NCBI RefSeq assembly: GCF_900167405.1
Contig: NZ_FUWO01000006.1
Span: 53,298 to 117,297, forward strand
DNA length: 64,000 nucleotides
From: Globicatella sulfidifaciens DSM 15739
GTDB taxonomy: Bacteria > Bacillota > Bacilli > Lactobacillales > Aerococcaceae
Reading direction: 5' to 3'
This document shows, piece by piece, positions 26,756-34,364 of the stretch. Each line of letters begins with the position of its first letter. Positions within the stretch are counted from its first letter, which is position 1. The translations under genes and the position numbers were made by a program. The notes below the pieces were generated by a model. The model was not told the DNA's origin and did no database searches. It was given only the letters and a program-made list of their open reading frames with translations.

Positions 26756-27867
26756 TGAATTTTATTAGAAAGCATATTCTCATCCCTAATAACTCTGCCA
26801 TCGCCTATATCTATTTGTTATATATGGTGCCGCTTTTGGTGAGTGCATTGCCGGTAGATTCCATAAGTGATGGGATAACACTGATGCTTTTAATAATTTT
26901 CTACGCTTTATATCGTCGAGGCTATATTGAGCAATACCAAAATGACCGGCTATTCTTATTGCAAATGTTGATATCGGCTGTTATTACTTTCTATACGGGC
27001 TATGCGAGTGTCTTTATTTTCTTTGCTTTTGCCTTTAATTTTTGGATTATTAATGATCAGACGCGGAGTAAGTACTTCCGATGGTATTACTTATCAGCAA
27101 TTTTCTCTACGGTATTGTCTTTATGGTTATCATGGGAGGATGTGCCAAATGATACCTGGGAGTGGATAGGGATTGGCATGTTATTTGTCCTATTTTCACC
27201 GATCATTGCCAAAGTCATTGCTAAAGAAACCTTTCGGATTCAAGAATTATCTGCAAACCATACCCGACTTGAAATGATAGTACGGCAGAGTGAACGTGAT
27301 CGGATTGCCAGAGATTTACATGATAATCTCGGTCAAACATACTCAACCATGACTATTAAGGCGGAATTAGCTGAAAAACTAATGTCCAAGGATATGACAG
27401 CCGCCCGTAAAGAACTGAAAGAAATTGCCAACATGTCACGTCAGAACTTAAACCTAGTTCGGCAAATTGTTAGTGATTTAAGAGAGCGGACGATTGCTCA
27501 AGCTATGGTTGAAGTCAGCGAAACGCTGAATGATCGCGGTATTTTTTTATTATCGTATGGGGAGGAAATTACCGAAGATTGGCCCATTGAACAGCAATAT
27601 GTGATTTCAGCAGTGATCAAGGAAGCAACAACCAATATCTTAAGACATAGTCAGGCTAGTCGCGCAAAATTTAATTTCTCTCAGACAAAAAATACGCTAA
27701 ACGTTGAGATTCATGACAATGGTATTGGCATTAGTGAGACAAACCTCAGCCAAGCAACTTTTGGTTTGCAGGGAATGAACCAACGGATTCAAGAAGTTCA
27801 CGGGAAATTTACCATATCGAATGATTTTGGGACAAAAATTTCTATAGAAATCCCGAAAGGAGGGTAA
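26752..27867 (+). CDS. Sensor histidine kinase (HisKA_3/DesK-LiaS type)
   Basis: The protein is about 371 residues from the ATG at 26752, behind GGAGGGAG. Four to five membrane helices lie in the first 150 residues with no extracellular sensor domain. The dimerisation-phosphorylation helix follows with the phospho-accepting His in ERDRIARDLHDNLGQ, then an HATPase domain with N-box (KEATTNILRHS) and G1 box (HDNGIGI). With so little outside the membrane, it likely senses flux through the adjacent transporter or membrane state. Confidence 0.92.
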   Translation: MMNFIRKHILIPNNSAIAYIYLLYMVPLLVSALPVDSISDGITLMLLIIFYALYRRGYIEQYQNDRLFLLQMLISAVITFYTGYASVFIFFAFAFNFWIINDQTRSKYFRWYYLSAIFSTVLSLWLSWEDVPNDTWEWIGIGMLFVLFSPIIAKVIAKETFRIQELSANHTRLEMIVRQSERDRIARDLHDNLGQTYSTMTIKAELAEKLMSKDMTAARKELKEIANMSRQNLNLVRQIVSDLRERTIAQAMVEVSETLNDRGIFLLSYGEEITEDWPIEQQYVISAVIKEATTNILRHSQASRAKFNFSQTKNTLNVEIHDNGIGISETNLSQATFGLQGMNQRIQEVHGKFTISNDFGTKISIEIPKGG

Positions 27868-27870
27868 GTC

Positions 27871-28491
27871 ATGATTCATCTCTATTTAGCGGAAGATCAA
27901 GAAATGCTTCAGACAGCTTTAATTACTATTCTTAATATGGAAGAAGACTTAGAAATTATCGGAGCCGCGACAAATGGTCAAACAGCCCTTTCAGAGATTA
28001 CTTTGCGAAATCCTGACGTGGTCATTTTAGATATTGAGATGCCCAAAATGACCGGCTTGGAAGTAGCCAGCCAACTCAGAAAAAAACACTTTGAGGGAAA
28101 AATTATTATTTTAACCACCTTCGCCCGTCAAGACTTTTTTGAAAAAGCAGTTGTCTTAGAAGTAGATGGTTATCTTCTTAAGGATAATCCGACTGAAACA
28201 TTAATAGAAGCAATCAAACAGATTAATGAAGGGGCTACTATTTATTCTCCTGAATTAGTTAAGAGTGTCTTACGGACAGCCAAGAATCCGCTGACCGACC
28301 GCGAACTTGAAATCTTAGACTATATTAACCAAGGATTAACGACTCAAATGATTGCAGAAACAGTCCACCTTTCTCAAGGAACGGTAAGAAATTATATCTC
28401 CTCGATCCTCAGTAAAACTGCCGCTCAATCACGAGTTGAGGCCGTCAATATAGCTAAGCAACATCAATGGTTACAGGAATATAAGGGATAG
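27871..28491 (+). CDS. NarL/LuxR-family response regulator
   Basis: The protein is 206 residues. The receiver domain has the acidic pocket (AEDQE), the phospho-acceptor Asp in VVILDIEMPKM and the conserved Lys in YLLKDNP. The C-terminal LuxR helix-turn-helix shows LTDRELEILDYINQG and AETVHLSQGTVRNYIS. It starts three bases after the kinase gene. It probably activates the operon promoter through the inverted repeat at 25026. Confidence 0.93.
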   Translation: MIHLYLAEDQEMLQTALITILNMEEDLEIIGAATNGQTALSEITLRNPDVVILDIEMPKMTGLEVASQLRKKHFEGKIIILTTFARQDFFEKAVVLEVDGYLLKDNPTETLIEAIKQINEGATIYSPELVKSVLRTAKNPLTDRELEILDYINQGLTTQMIAETVHLSQGTVRNYISSILSKTAAQSRVEAVNIAKQHQWLQEYKG

Positions 28492-28605
28492 ATTTTTGAA
28501 GGAAGCGTTTTTTATAGACATTCGACACTCTATTCAATCTCAATTTTGACAGGCATATTTTTTTCTATAAAATAAGTAAGTTTTTAGAAAATATTTTTTT
28601 AGGAT

Positions 28606-28745
28606 AGCGCCAGACCTATGTATAGGTGACGAGGATTGAGTTTATCGAACTTTCGGCGGGTGAGTCAAGGCAGTGTAGTCTACAGAATAATATTAAAATT
28701 AAAGTGTAAGCTTTTCGACAGAGGATTATTCACGCACCTAAAAGC
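28606..28745 (+). ncRNA. glmS: glmS ribozyme/riboswitch
   Basis: The sequence AGCGCCAGACC at 28606 is the conserved cleavage-site start. It is followed by the helix closing at TAGGTGACGAGGATTGAGTT, the TATCGA-CTTTCGGCGG core and the GTAGTCTAC element, all diagnostic of the glmS ribozyme. It is a self-cleaving RNA activated by glucosamine-6-phosphate. It precedes the glmS start by about 30 bases, as is normal. Here it controls only a gene fragment. Confidence 0.9.
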
Positions 28746-28771
28746 GAATTTATAAATGAAGGAGCGAGAAT

Positions 28772-29080
28772 ATGTGTGGAATTGTAGGAATTGTTGGGCA
28801 GGCAAATATTCAAGAGGGACTTCTTAATGGGTTAAATCGGTTAGAATATCGAGGTTATGATTCGGCTGGAATTTTCACAATGGATAATGAGAATAATAAA
28901 ATCCTTTGTAAAGTTGAAGGCGCGTTGATGAATTGGCATCTTCATTACAAAGAGAGATAAATGCATAGTTGGCATCGGACATACGCGTTGGGCAACTCAT
29001 GGAGAACCAAGTATAGCTAACGCATATCCCCATCTATCGAATAGTGAGAGATTCTATTTAGTGCATAATGGTGTGATCAC
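28772..29080 (+). pseudogene. glmS: glmS (glucosamine-6-phosphate synthase) N-terminal fragment
   Basis: The ATG gives [16 protein letters not shown], with Cys2 the glutaminase nucleophile, then [12 protein letters not shown] one-base shift near 28930 moves to another frame that carries [14 protein letters not shown], the glutamine-binding loop, and then HNGVI. There all homology stops and the guaA-tail copy 3 begins. About 500 residues including the isomerase domains are missing. The chromosome must hold another glmS, since the enzyme is normally essential. Confidence 0.9.
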
Positions 29081-29103
29081 CCGCAACGATTGAATGGGAG
29101 TAG
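29079..29103 (+). repeat. guaA-tail attachment core (copy 3)
   Basis: ACCCGCAACGATTGAATGGG plus AGTAG differs from copy 2 at one base. It is joined on the left to the broken glmS gene rather than to guaA codons, so it is not in a GuaA reading frame with anything upstream. It looks like a recombination joint. Confidence 0.75.
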
Positions 29104-29210
29104 AATTAATCACAAGTGATTAATTCTACGTCCGTCCAACGATTGCCGAGCTGATAAGCGAAAGCAGAGTTGTTGACGGCCCATCTGCGTATCAAGAACA
29201 AAAGTGTGAC
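29103..29210 (+). ncRNA. Candidate structured RNA element, internally deleted copy B
   Basis: After the guaA tail a perfect 11-base inverted repeat (GAATTAATCAC, AA, GTGATTAATTC at 29103-29126) replaces the 5' half of the element. The 3' part from TACGTCCGTCC to TATCAAGAACA then matches copy A closely over about 80 bases. The region up to 29328 is otherwise gene-free. Confidence 0.5.
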
Positions 29211-29328
29211 AAAATATATTTTCAAATCATCTAAATAGATTATATGTTTTTATTAAATATTTACTAGTTGACTTAATAATGATATCTTGCTAAACTTTAA
29301 TTATCGAACATGAAAGGGTGTGTGAAAG

Positions 29329-29421
29329 ATGAAAAATTATATGACATCTCAAGAGTTTATTGAAAATAAATTTATCGATTCATCTTCTAATTTCACACAG
29401 CAGTTTAATGTATTAGTTTAG
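29329..29421 (+). CDS. 30-residue leader peptide upstream of the RsgA-like gene
   Basis: An ATG with an upstream GAAAGGGTG opens MKNYMTSQEF..., ending in FNVLV. It ends 27 bases before an intrinsic terminator hairpin, itself just ahead of the GTPase gene. This is the layout of a translated leader that governs attenuation, as in many ribosome-targeting antibiotic resistance genes. Confidence 0.5.
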   Translation: MKNYMTSQEFIENKFIDSSSNFTQQFNVLV

Positions 29422-29447
29422 TGAAAAGTAAGAATGATATTTTCATA

Positions 29448-29483
29448 AAGGATGAGATTAAATAGTCTCATCCTTTTTCTTTT
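29448..29483 (+). terminator. Attenuator-like terminator before the RsgA-like gene
   Basis: AAGGATGAGA and TCTCATCCTT form a 10-base stem with an 8-base loop, followed by TTTTTCTTTT. It ends 18 bases before the GTPase start codon, with the GTPase ribosome site AAAAGGAG right behind it. Transcription from upstream must read through it. Confidence 0.8.
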
Positions 29484-29500
29484 GAGCAAAAGGAGAAAAT

Positions 29501-30469
29501 ATGAAACATCATTTAAAAAAGTATTTAGAGAAAAATGAAATAGAAAGTGAAATGATTGGAAGAATTGTTGGAGAAACCCGACTTTTTTATATTGTCAAGT
29601 CTACAGAAGAGGATTATAAAGTATACAAAAGACCTGAACAACAAGAATATTTTGTGGGAGACTATGTTCACTTAACGTTAATTGATAATCAGAGTTATAT
29701 TACAAAGTTATTCAAAAGGTTCAATCAAGTTTCTAAAGCACGCAATCAAACAAGTAAAAGTTATAATTATTCAGGTGAAGAAAAAGTTCTCGCAACAAAC
29801 GTAGATAATGTCTATATTGCAATTGCTGCAGATCAACGTTTTACCATAGGTAAGTTTGAACGATACTTACTTGTATTTAATCAACAAAAAGTTAATTTCG
29901 AAGTCATTATCACAAAATCAGATTATTTTGAAAAGGCACAACGGATTCAAAAAGAGATTAAAAAATATTATCCACTAATTAAAATACAATTTTTATCGAT
30001 TTTTGATAATTCTATTGATCAATTTAGAAAATCGATTTTCCCTGAATCCACATCAATTATTTTAGGATCTTCAGGATCTGGAAAATCAACTTTGATTAAC
30101 CATCTTTCCAAAGAGTTTCAATTATTAACGAATGAAGTAAGGGATGACGGAAAAGGTAAGCACACAACGACGGATATATGCCTTATTTATCTTAAGGAAA
30201 CAGATAGCTATTTCATTGATACACCTGGTTTTAAAGGGATAAATTCACATAAAGAACTGCAATACGAAAATCTTTTTGATGATATCATTGATTACTCAAC
30301 TAAGTGTAAATTTAATGATTGTAAACATATGAAAGAACCTGGATGTGCAGTAAGGAAAGCTATAAAAAGTGGTAAATTATCTGAAGAAAAACTAATAAGA
30401 TATCATCATTATTTAGAAAAAGAAATAAAAAGAGAGCGGTTTTTAAAAAGAAGACGGGAGCGTCAATAA
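29501..30469 (+). CDS. RsgA-like circularly permuted ribosome GTPase
   Basis: The protein is 322 residues. An OB-fold-like N-terminus (to about residue 90) is followed by GTPase motifs in permuted order: G4 ITKSD near 150, G1 GSSGSGKST near 200 and G3 DTPG. The zinc-binding CKFNDCKHMKEPGCAV follows with an extra basic tail. RsgA helps mature the 30S subunit. This copy lies among resistance genes, behind a leader and attenuator, which is unlike housekeeping rsgA. It may be an inducible paralogue that protects or repairs ribosomes. Its stop abuts the IS256-family element. Confidence 0.88.
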   Translation: MKHHLKKYLEKNEIESEMIGRIVGETRLFYIVKSTEEDYKVYKRPEQQEYFVGDYVHLTLIDNQSYITKLFKRFNQVSKARNQTSKSYNYSGEEKVLATNVDNVYIAIAADQRFTIGKFERYLLVFNQQKVNFEVIITKSDYFEKAQRIQKEIKKYYPLIKIQFLSIFDNSIDQFRKSIFPESTSIILGSSGSGKSTLINHLSKEFQLLTNEVRDDGKGKHTTTDICLIYLKETDSYFIDTPGFKGINSHKELQYENLFDDIIDYSTKCKFNDCKHMKEPGCAVRKAIKSGKLSEEKLIRYHHYLEKEIKRERFLKRRRERQ

Positions 30470-31778
30470 TTTTGTGTAAATGGTTCTTCCCTACTGTAGA
30501 TTGTTTCTAATTCTCCATCGGTTGACTCAGCATTTGTTCGAGCTCGCCTTTGGCCTGTTGGAAACCTTTATGACTGCGACCTAGGAATTTTTGGTTGTAA
30601 GTATCAAAAGACGAGACTAAAAAACGTTCCATCGACTCTTCATTTTGGAACTGTTCCTTGCGGTGGCTGTATTTCTTGATTTGCTTATTAAAGGATTCAA
30701 TCAAGTTCGTAGAGTAAATAGTCTTGCGTATGGCTAATGGGGAATCATAGAAAGTGAGCAGGTAATCGTTCGAAAGGATCGATTCCGCCATTTTTGGATA
30801 GCTGGTTTTCCATTTTTCCGCAAAAGCACCACGTGCTTCCAATGCCGCCTTTTTAGATGACGCTTGATACACCATTTTAAAATCCTCACAGACTTCCTTA
30901 CGATCATCGACACGCACTTTGTGACTGATATTACGGGAAACGTGCACACAGCAATGTTGAAAACGGGCTTTGGGGTAGAACCGCTGCACGGCCCCTGCCA
31001 TCCCCTTTAAGCCATCCGTGATGAAAAGGAGGACGTTTTTCACGCCACGTTCCTGGAGGTCTATTAAAATCTCTTCCCAAATCGTGATAGATTCAGTTGG
31101 TGCAATCGCATAGCTCAACACTTCCTTTGAACCGTCCGAGCGAATGCCAACTGCGATATGAATGGCTTCCTTGGCGACGGTTTTCCGCTTTAAAGGGATA
31201 TAGGTTGCGTCCATATAAATAGCGGCATAACGGTCATGAAGCTCATGTTCCTTAAATGAAGTGACTTCTTCCGTAAATGATTTAGTCATGTTGGACATGG
31301 TTTGGGGCGTGTAGTGATGCTCATACATTTTCTCAATCAAGTCTGCGATTTCCGACATGGTAATACCTTTTCGGAAGAGGTGAATGACGGTCTCCTCTAA
31401 GGTATCATTCGTCCGTCTATAAGCAGGAACAGTCTGTTGCTTGAACTCGCCGTTGCGGTCGCGCGGAATCTGGAGATGAAGTTCCCCGTACTCGGTCTTG
31501 ACCGTACGGTCATAGGAGCCGTTACGAGAATTACCCGTGTTAAAACCAATGCGATCGTACTTTTCATAATCGAGGAAAGCCGTTAACTCCGTTTTGAGAA
31601 GCGTATTGACAGATTTTTCCAAATGGACACGGAATAATTCATTCAAATCGCCTTTGTTCGCTAGAGTCTTTAGAATTTCTGTAGTAAAATCGTTCATATG
31701 GAAGTCCACTTTTCTGTGAATGTGTTGTGGTAACTCTATTCTACAGAAGGGACTTCCTTTTTTCTATTTACACAAAAT
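30469..31778 (-). mobile_element. IS256-family insertion sequence
   Basis: The element is about 1.31 kb, bounded by imperfect inverted repeats: ATTTTGTGTAAATGG at the left and its complement around CTATTTACACAAAAT at the right, with an inner CTGTAGA match. The 8 bases on either side differ, so no target duplication is visible. It has landed right after the RsgA-like stop codon. Confidence 0.8.
30507..31709 (-). CDS. IS256-family transposase
   Basis: The protein is 400 residues (396 if it begins at the second ATG). It is a mutator-type DDE transposase. The catalytic region shows AIYMDATYIPLKR for the first Asp, LFITDGLKGM for the second, and the helix near FAEKWKTSYPKM for the Glu. The conserved HCCVHVSRNI block lies between. 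The gene is uninterrupted and the element's ends are present, so it may be active. Confidence 0.93.
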   Translation of the reverse strand: MDFHMNDFTTEILKTLANKGDLNELFRVHLEKSVNTLLKTELTAFLDYEKYDRIGFNTGNSRNGSYDRTVKTEYGELHLQIPRDRNGEFKQQTVPAYRRTNDTLEETVIHLFRKGITMSEIADLIEKMYEHHYTPQTMSNMTKSFTEEVTSFKEHELHDRYAAIYMDATYIPLKRKTVAKEAIHIAVGIRSDGSKEVLSYAIAPTESITIWEEILIDLQERGVKNVLLFITDGLKGMAGAVQRFYPKARFQHCCVHVSRNISHKVRVDDRKEVCEDFKMVYQASSKKAALEARGAFAEKWKTSYPKMAESILSNDYLLTFYDSPLAIRKTIYSTNLIESFNKQIKKYSHRKEQFQNEESMERFLVSSFDTYNQKFLGRSHKGFQQAKGELEQMLSQPMEN

Positions 31779-31789
31779 ATTTTACACTC

Positions 31790-31921
31790 TCAATTAAGTT
31801 GAATAAAATAGTGAAAAAATATAAAGACCATAACAGGGTATTTGAGGAAACATTTAGATTATATAGCAAACAAGTAAATTATGCGACAATAAAATATCGG
31901 TTTGAGTGTCTGTTTGAATAA
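31790..31921 (+). pseudogene. Short C-terminal remnant, unrecognised
   Basis: To the right of the IS a frame reads KIVKKYKDHNRVFEETFRLY and on to FECLFE with a stop at 31921. The frame enters from the IS end, so the upstream part has been lost. I cannot assign it. It is the only gene-like text between the IS element and the MerR gene. Confidence 0.3.
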
Positions 31922-32013
31922 GATTTATCAAAAAGAAAATAAGCACTTCGCAAAAATATTCAGGTATTGTTTTAGTTTATAGATAAGTGGGAATTTTATA
32001 TAGTGTATAGGGC

Positions 32014-32044
32014 TTGACCTGTCCGTTGGGGACCGTGTTATCTT
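32014..32044 (+). promoter_or_regulatory. MerR-type promoter with 19-bp spacer
   Basis: TTGACC at 32014 and TATCTT at 32039 are 19 bases apart. Such over-long spacing is typical of promoters activated by MerR proteins through DNA untwisting. The spacer holds GTCC..GGGAC as an imperfect dyad. The MerR gene lies 24 bases downstream, so it is likely self-activated. Confidence 0.75.
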
Positions 32045-32067
32045 TTAATCAAGGGAGGTAGATAACC

Positions 32068-32919
32068 ATGTTAAGAAGTGAAATTCAAAAAGAAACGGGT
32101 TTAACTAGGAAGGCGATAGAGTATTATGAGGATAGAGGACTTATTCATCCTCAGAAATTTGAGAATGGTTATCGTGACTATAGTACTAAGGATTTAGAAA
32201 TTCTAAAAAAGGTATTTATATTTAGAAAATTAGGAATGAGTATCTCAGATATTGATCAGTGTCTATCGTTAGGTGGTGATACGCTGTCTTCTGTCTTAAG
32301 AAAGAAACAACATCAATTGGAGGTTGATGAAAAAAGGAAAGTAATACTGGAAATGATTGTTAAAGGTGAAAGCAATGAACTAATCAATCAGAAAGTTTCA
32401 CTACTTGAGATGAAAGAAACTATCTATGAAAAACTAGAAATTGCTTTTCCAGGATATTTTGGACAAATGTTGTTTGCTACTTATCAACCATTTTTGAATA
32501 AACCATTAGAAAATGATGGTAAGAATTCTTTTTACAAATATATAGATTATCTTGATCGGCTTCCTTCGTTTGAATTAACTAAAGAAGAGAAAAAATATAT
32601 TGAGAAGATAAGCTCACCCTTTGATATGAAAACCCTAACGGATGTAAATCAGGCTAAACTCGATGCTATTGAGAATCCAGAAAAGTGGATGAAAGATAAT
32701 GAAGATGTAATTTCTCAATATGAAAGCTATAAAAATAGTGAAGAGTATCAAAATAGCATGATGAAACAGATTCAGGATAAGCTTAAAAACTTTATGAAGG
32801 AAAATCAATATTATGAAATAGCAATTCCACTTATTAGAAAATTTAGCAAGAGCTATGATAATTACTATAAGAAGTTACTAAAGGCAAATGAACAGTATCT
32901 AAATAATAAATATCAATAA
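32068..32919 (+). CDS. MerR-family regulator with large effector domain
   Basis: The protein is 283 residues. Residues 1-70 form the MerR winged helix (TGLTRKAIEYYEDRGLIHP and the GYRDYS turn), followed by a dimerisation coiled coil to about 115. The C-terminal 170 residues are charged, helical and have no cysteine pattern for metals, so it probably senses a small organic ligand as multidrug MerR proteins do. No target gene is adjacent. The ribosome site is AAGGGAGG. Confidence 0.88.
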   Translation: MLRSEIQKETGLTRKAIEYYEDRGLIHPQKFENGYRDYSTKDLEILKKVFIFRKLGMSISDIDQCLSLGGDTLSSVLRKKQHQLEVDEKRKVILEMIVKGESNELINQKVSLLEMKETIYEKLEIAFPGYFGQMLFATYQPFLNKPLENDGKNSFYKYIDYLDRLPSFELTKEEKKYIEKISSPFDMKTLTDVNQAKLDAIENPEKWMKDNEDVISQYESYKNSEEYQNSMMKQIQDKLKNFMKENQYYEIAIPLIRKFSKSYDNYYKKLLKANEQYLNNKYQ

Positions 32920-32928
32920 TCATAGGTG

Positions 32929-32958
32929 AGCACTTACTTGTACTTAGTAGGTGCTTTT
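32929..32958 (+). terminator. Terminator after merR
   Basis: AGCACTTACT and AGTAGGTGCT form a stem with one mismatch and are followed by TTTTCC, 10 bases after the stop. Confidence 0.7.
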
Positions 32959-33054
32959 CCTATGCCCAAATTTAAAGAGTTTCAGGGTTAAGATAAATAG
33001 TTTAATTGTATCAAAAACGGTTGAAGATTAGACATGGAATGAGGATTTGAGATA

Positions 33055-33145
33055 GGGACGGGACTAAAAATTTGAAAATGTTCTATAATTAGATGAATTT
33101 AGTGATACTCTAAAAATAGAATCTGATATTTTGAATCGTTAGTGA
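33055..33145. repeat. Dispersed repeat, copy 2
   Basis: The first 41 bases match 9977-10017 nearly exactly, with weaker similarity for about 50 more. It lies just outside the left end of the Tn916-like element and is not coding. Confidence 0.6.
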
Positions 33146-33356
33146 TATATTGTAATTACAGGAGTAGGAACGAATGGATTTATAGTATCAGTTTATCCAG
33201 GAGGGGGGTTCAAGATAATGAAGAAATTAATAATAAAGCTAGATTTTATTTCTGGTCCGCTTTGGAAGGATTTTTTTGACATAAAAAATAGCATAAAAAT
33301 CTAGTTATCCGCATAAAAACTGGACTTATCACACTTTATCAAGGTCAAAACCACTC

Positions 33357-33381
33357 AATTTACTACTAATTTACTACTTAT
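33357..33381 (+). repeat. Left-end arm-type integrase sites of Tn916
   Basis: Two direct copies of AATTTACTACT lie 13 bases apart. A related AATTTACTACTTAT lies near the right end at 49247. They are the direct repeats bound by the N-terminal domain of Tn916 Int. Confidence 0.65.
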
Positions 33382-33462
33382 GAATGAGCTTTGATACGAC
33401 GATTTATCCTTGAAAAGTGAAGATATAAAGATACTTCCAATAAAATTTGAATATTTAATAGG

Positions 33463-33495
33463 TAGACACTTCAAAAAATGAGGTGTCTATTTTTT
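33463..33495 (+). terminator. Terminator at the left end of Tn916
   Basis: TAGACACTTC and GAGGTGTCTA flank a short A-rich loop and are followed by TTTTTTT. It stops read-through into the transfer genes. Confidence 0.75.
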
Positions 33496-33522
33496 TACCC
33501 GATTTTGAAAGGAAGTGAACTT

Positions 33523-33597
33523 ATGAAAACAAAAAATCAAGAATCAAAAGGTCGTTCCCCACTCTTTAAGACCATCAAACATTCATTCAGCCAATAA
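33523..33597 (+). CDS. orf24: Tn916 Orf24-like 24-residue peptide
   Basis: The peptide MKTKNQESKGRSPLFKTIKH ends in SFSQ and has the site AAAGGAAG before it. It occupies the place of the short orf24 at the head of the Tn916 transfer operon. Its role is unknown. It is followed by orf23 after 22 bases. Confidence 0.6.
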   Translation: MKTKNQESKGRSPLFKTIKHSFSQ

Positions 33598-33619
33598 AAA
33601 AGAAAGGATAGGTAAAAAT

Positions 33620-33934
33620 ATGGAACTTAAATTTGTGATTCCCAACATGGAAAAAACATTCGGCAATTTAGAATTTGCTGGCGAGGATAAAGTCGTTCAG
33701 CGAAGAATCAACGGACGGCTAACTGTCTTATCAAGAAGCTATAATCTCTATTCTGATGTTCAAAGAGCAGATGATATTGTGGTGGTGCTTCCTGCTGAAG
33801 CTGGCGAAAAACATTTCGGCTTTGAGGAACGTGTGAAGTTAGTCAATCCACGTATTACCGCAGAGGGCTACAAAATCGGCACTCGTGGTTTTACAAATTA
33901 CCTTTTACATGCTGACGACATGATAAAAGAATAA
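33620..33934 (+). CDS. orf23: Tn916 Orf23 (DUF961 family)
   Basis: The protein is 104 residues, a small cytosolic protein of the DUF961/YdcP type that begins the conjugation module in Tn916 and ICEBs1-type elements. It shares its fold pattern with the next gene: TFGNLEFAGEDK here and TFGELKFSALRR there. That suggests an old duplication. The exact role is unknown. It is probably an accessory to transfer DNA processing. The ribosome site is AAGAAAGGA. Confidence 0.9.
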   Translation: MELKFVIPNMEKTFGNLEFAGEDKVVQRRINGRLTVLSRSYNLYSDVQRADDIVVVLPAEAGEKHFGFEERVKLVNPRITAEGYKIGTRGFTNYLLHADDMIKE

Positions 33935-33949
33935 AGAAAGAGAGGAAAA

Positions 33950-34336
33950 ATGATGAGATTAGCAAATGGCATTGTATTAGATAAAGACACGACTTTTGGA
34001 GAATTGAAATTCTCTGCTCTACGTCGTGAAGTGAGAATCCAAAATGAAGACGGGTCGGTTTCAGATGAAATCAAGGAACGTACCTATGACTTAAAATCCA
34101 AAGGACAAGGACGCATGATTCAAGTAAGTATTCCTGCCAGCGTGCCTTTGAAAGAGTTTGATTATAACGCACGGGTGGAACTTATCAATCCCATTGCGGA
34201 CACCGTTGCTACTGCCACCTATCAAGGAGCAGATGTTGACTGGTATATCAAGGCAGACGATATTGTGCTGACAAAGGATTCTAGTTCATTCAAAGCTCAA
34301 CCACAAGCAAAGAAAGAACCGACACAAGACAAATAG
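33950..34336 (+). CDS. orf22: Tn916 Orf22 (DUF961 family)
   Basis: The protein is 128 residues, a paralogue of Orf23 15 bases downstream of it. It has the same opening (GIVLDKDTTFGELKFSAL) and a longer polar tail rich in Lys and Gln. Both genes are conserved throughout the Tn916 family and precede the coupling protein gene. No enzymatic motif is visible. It lies in the transfer operon in its standard position. Confidence 0.9.
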   Translation: MMRLANGIVLDKDTTFGELKFSALRREVRIQNEDGSVSDEIKERTYDLKSKGQGRMIQVSIPASVPLKEFDYNARVELINPIADTVATATYQGADVDWYIKADDIVLTKDSSSFKAQPQAKKEPTQDK

Positions 34337-34364
34337 TCGCTAGGTAGAAAGGAGACTTTTTCGC

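Noticed and set aside
29501..30469. Reading the RsgA-like protein as the housekeeping RsgA
   Set aside because: Its setting between element debris and its attenuator do not fit the usual rsgA locus, though without the rest of the genome this is not certain.
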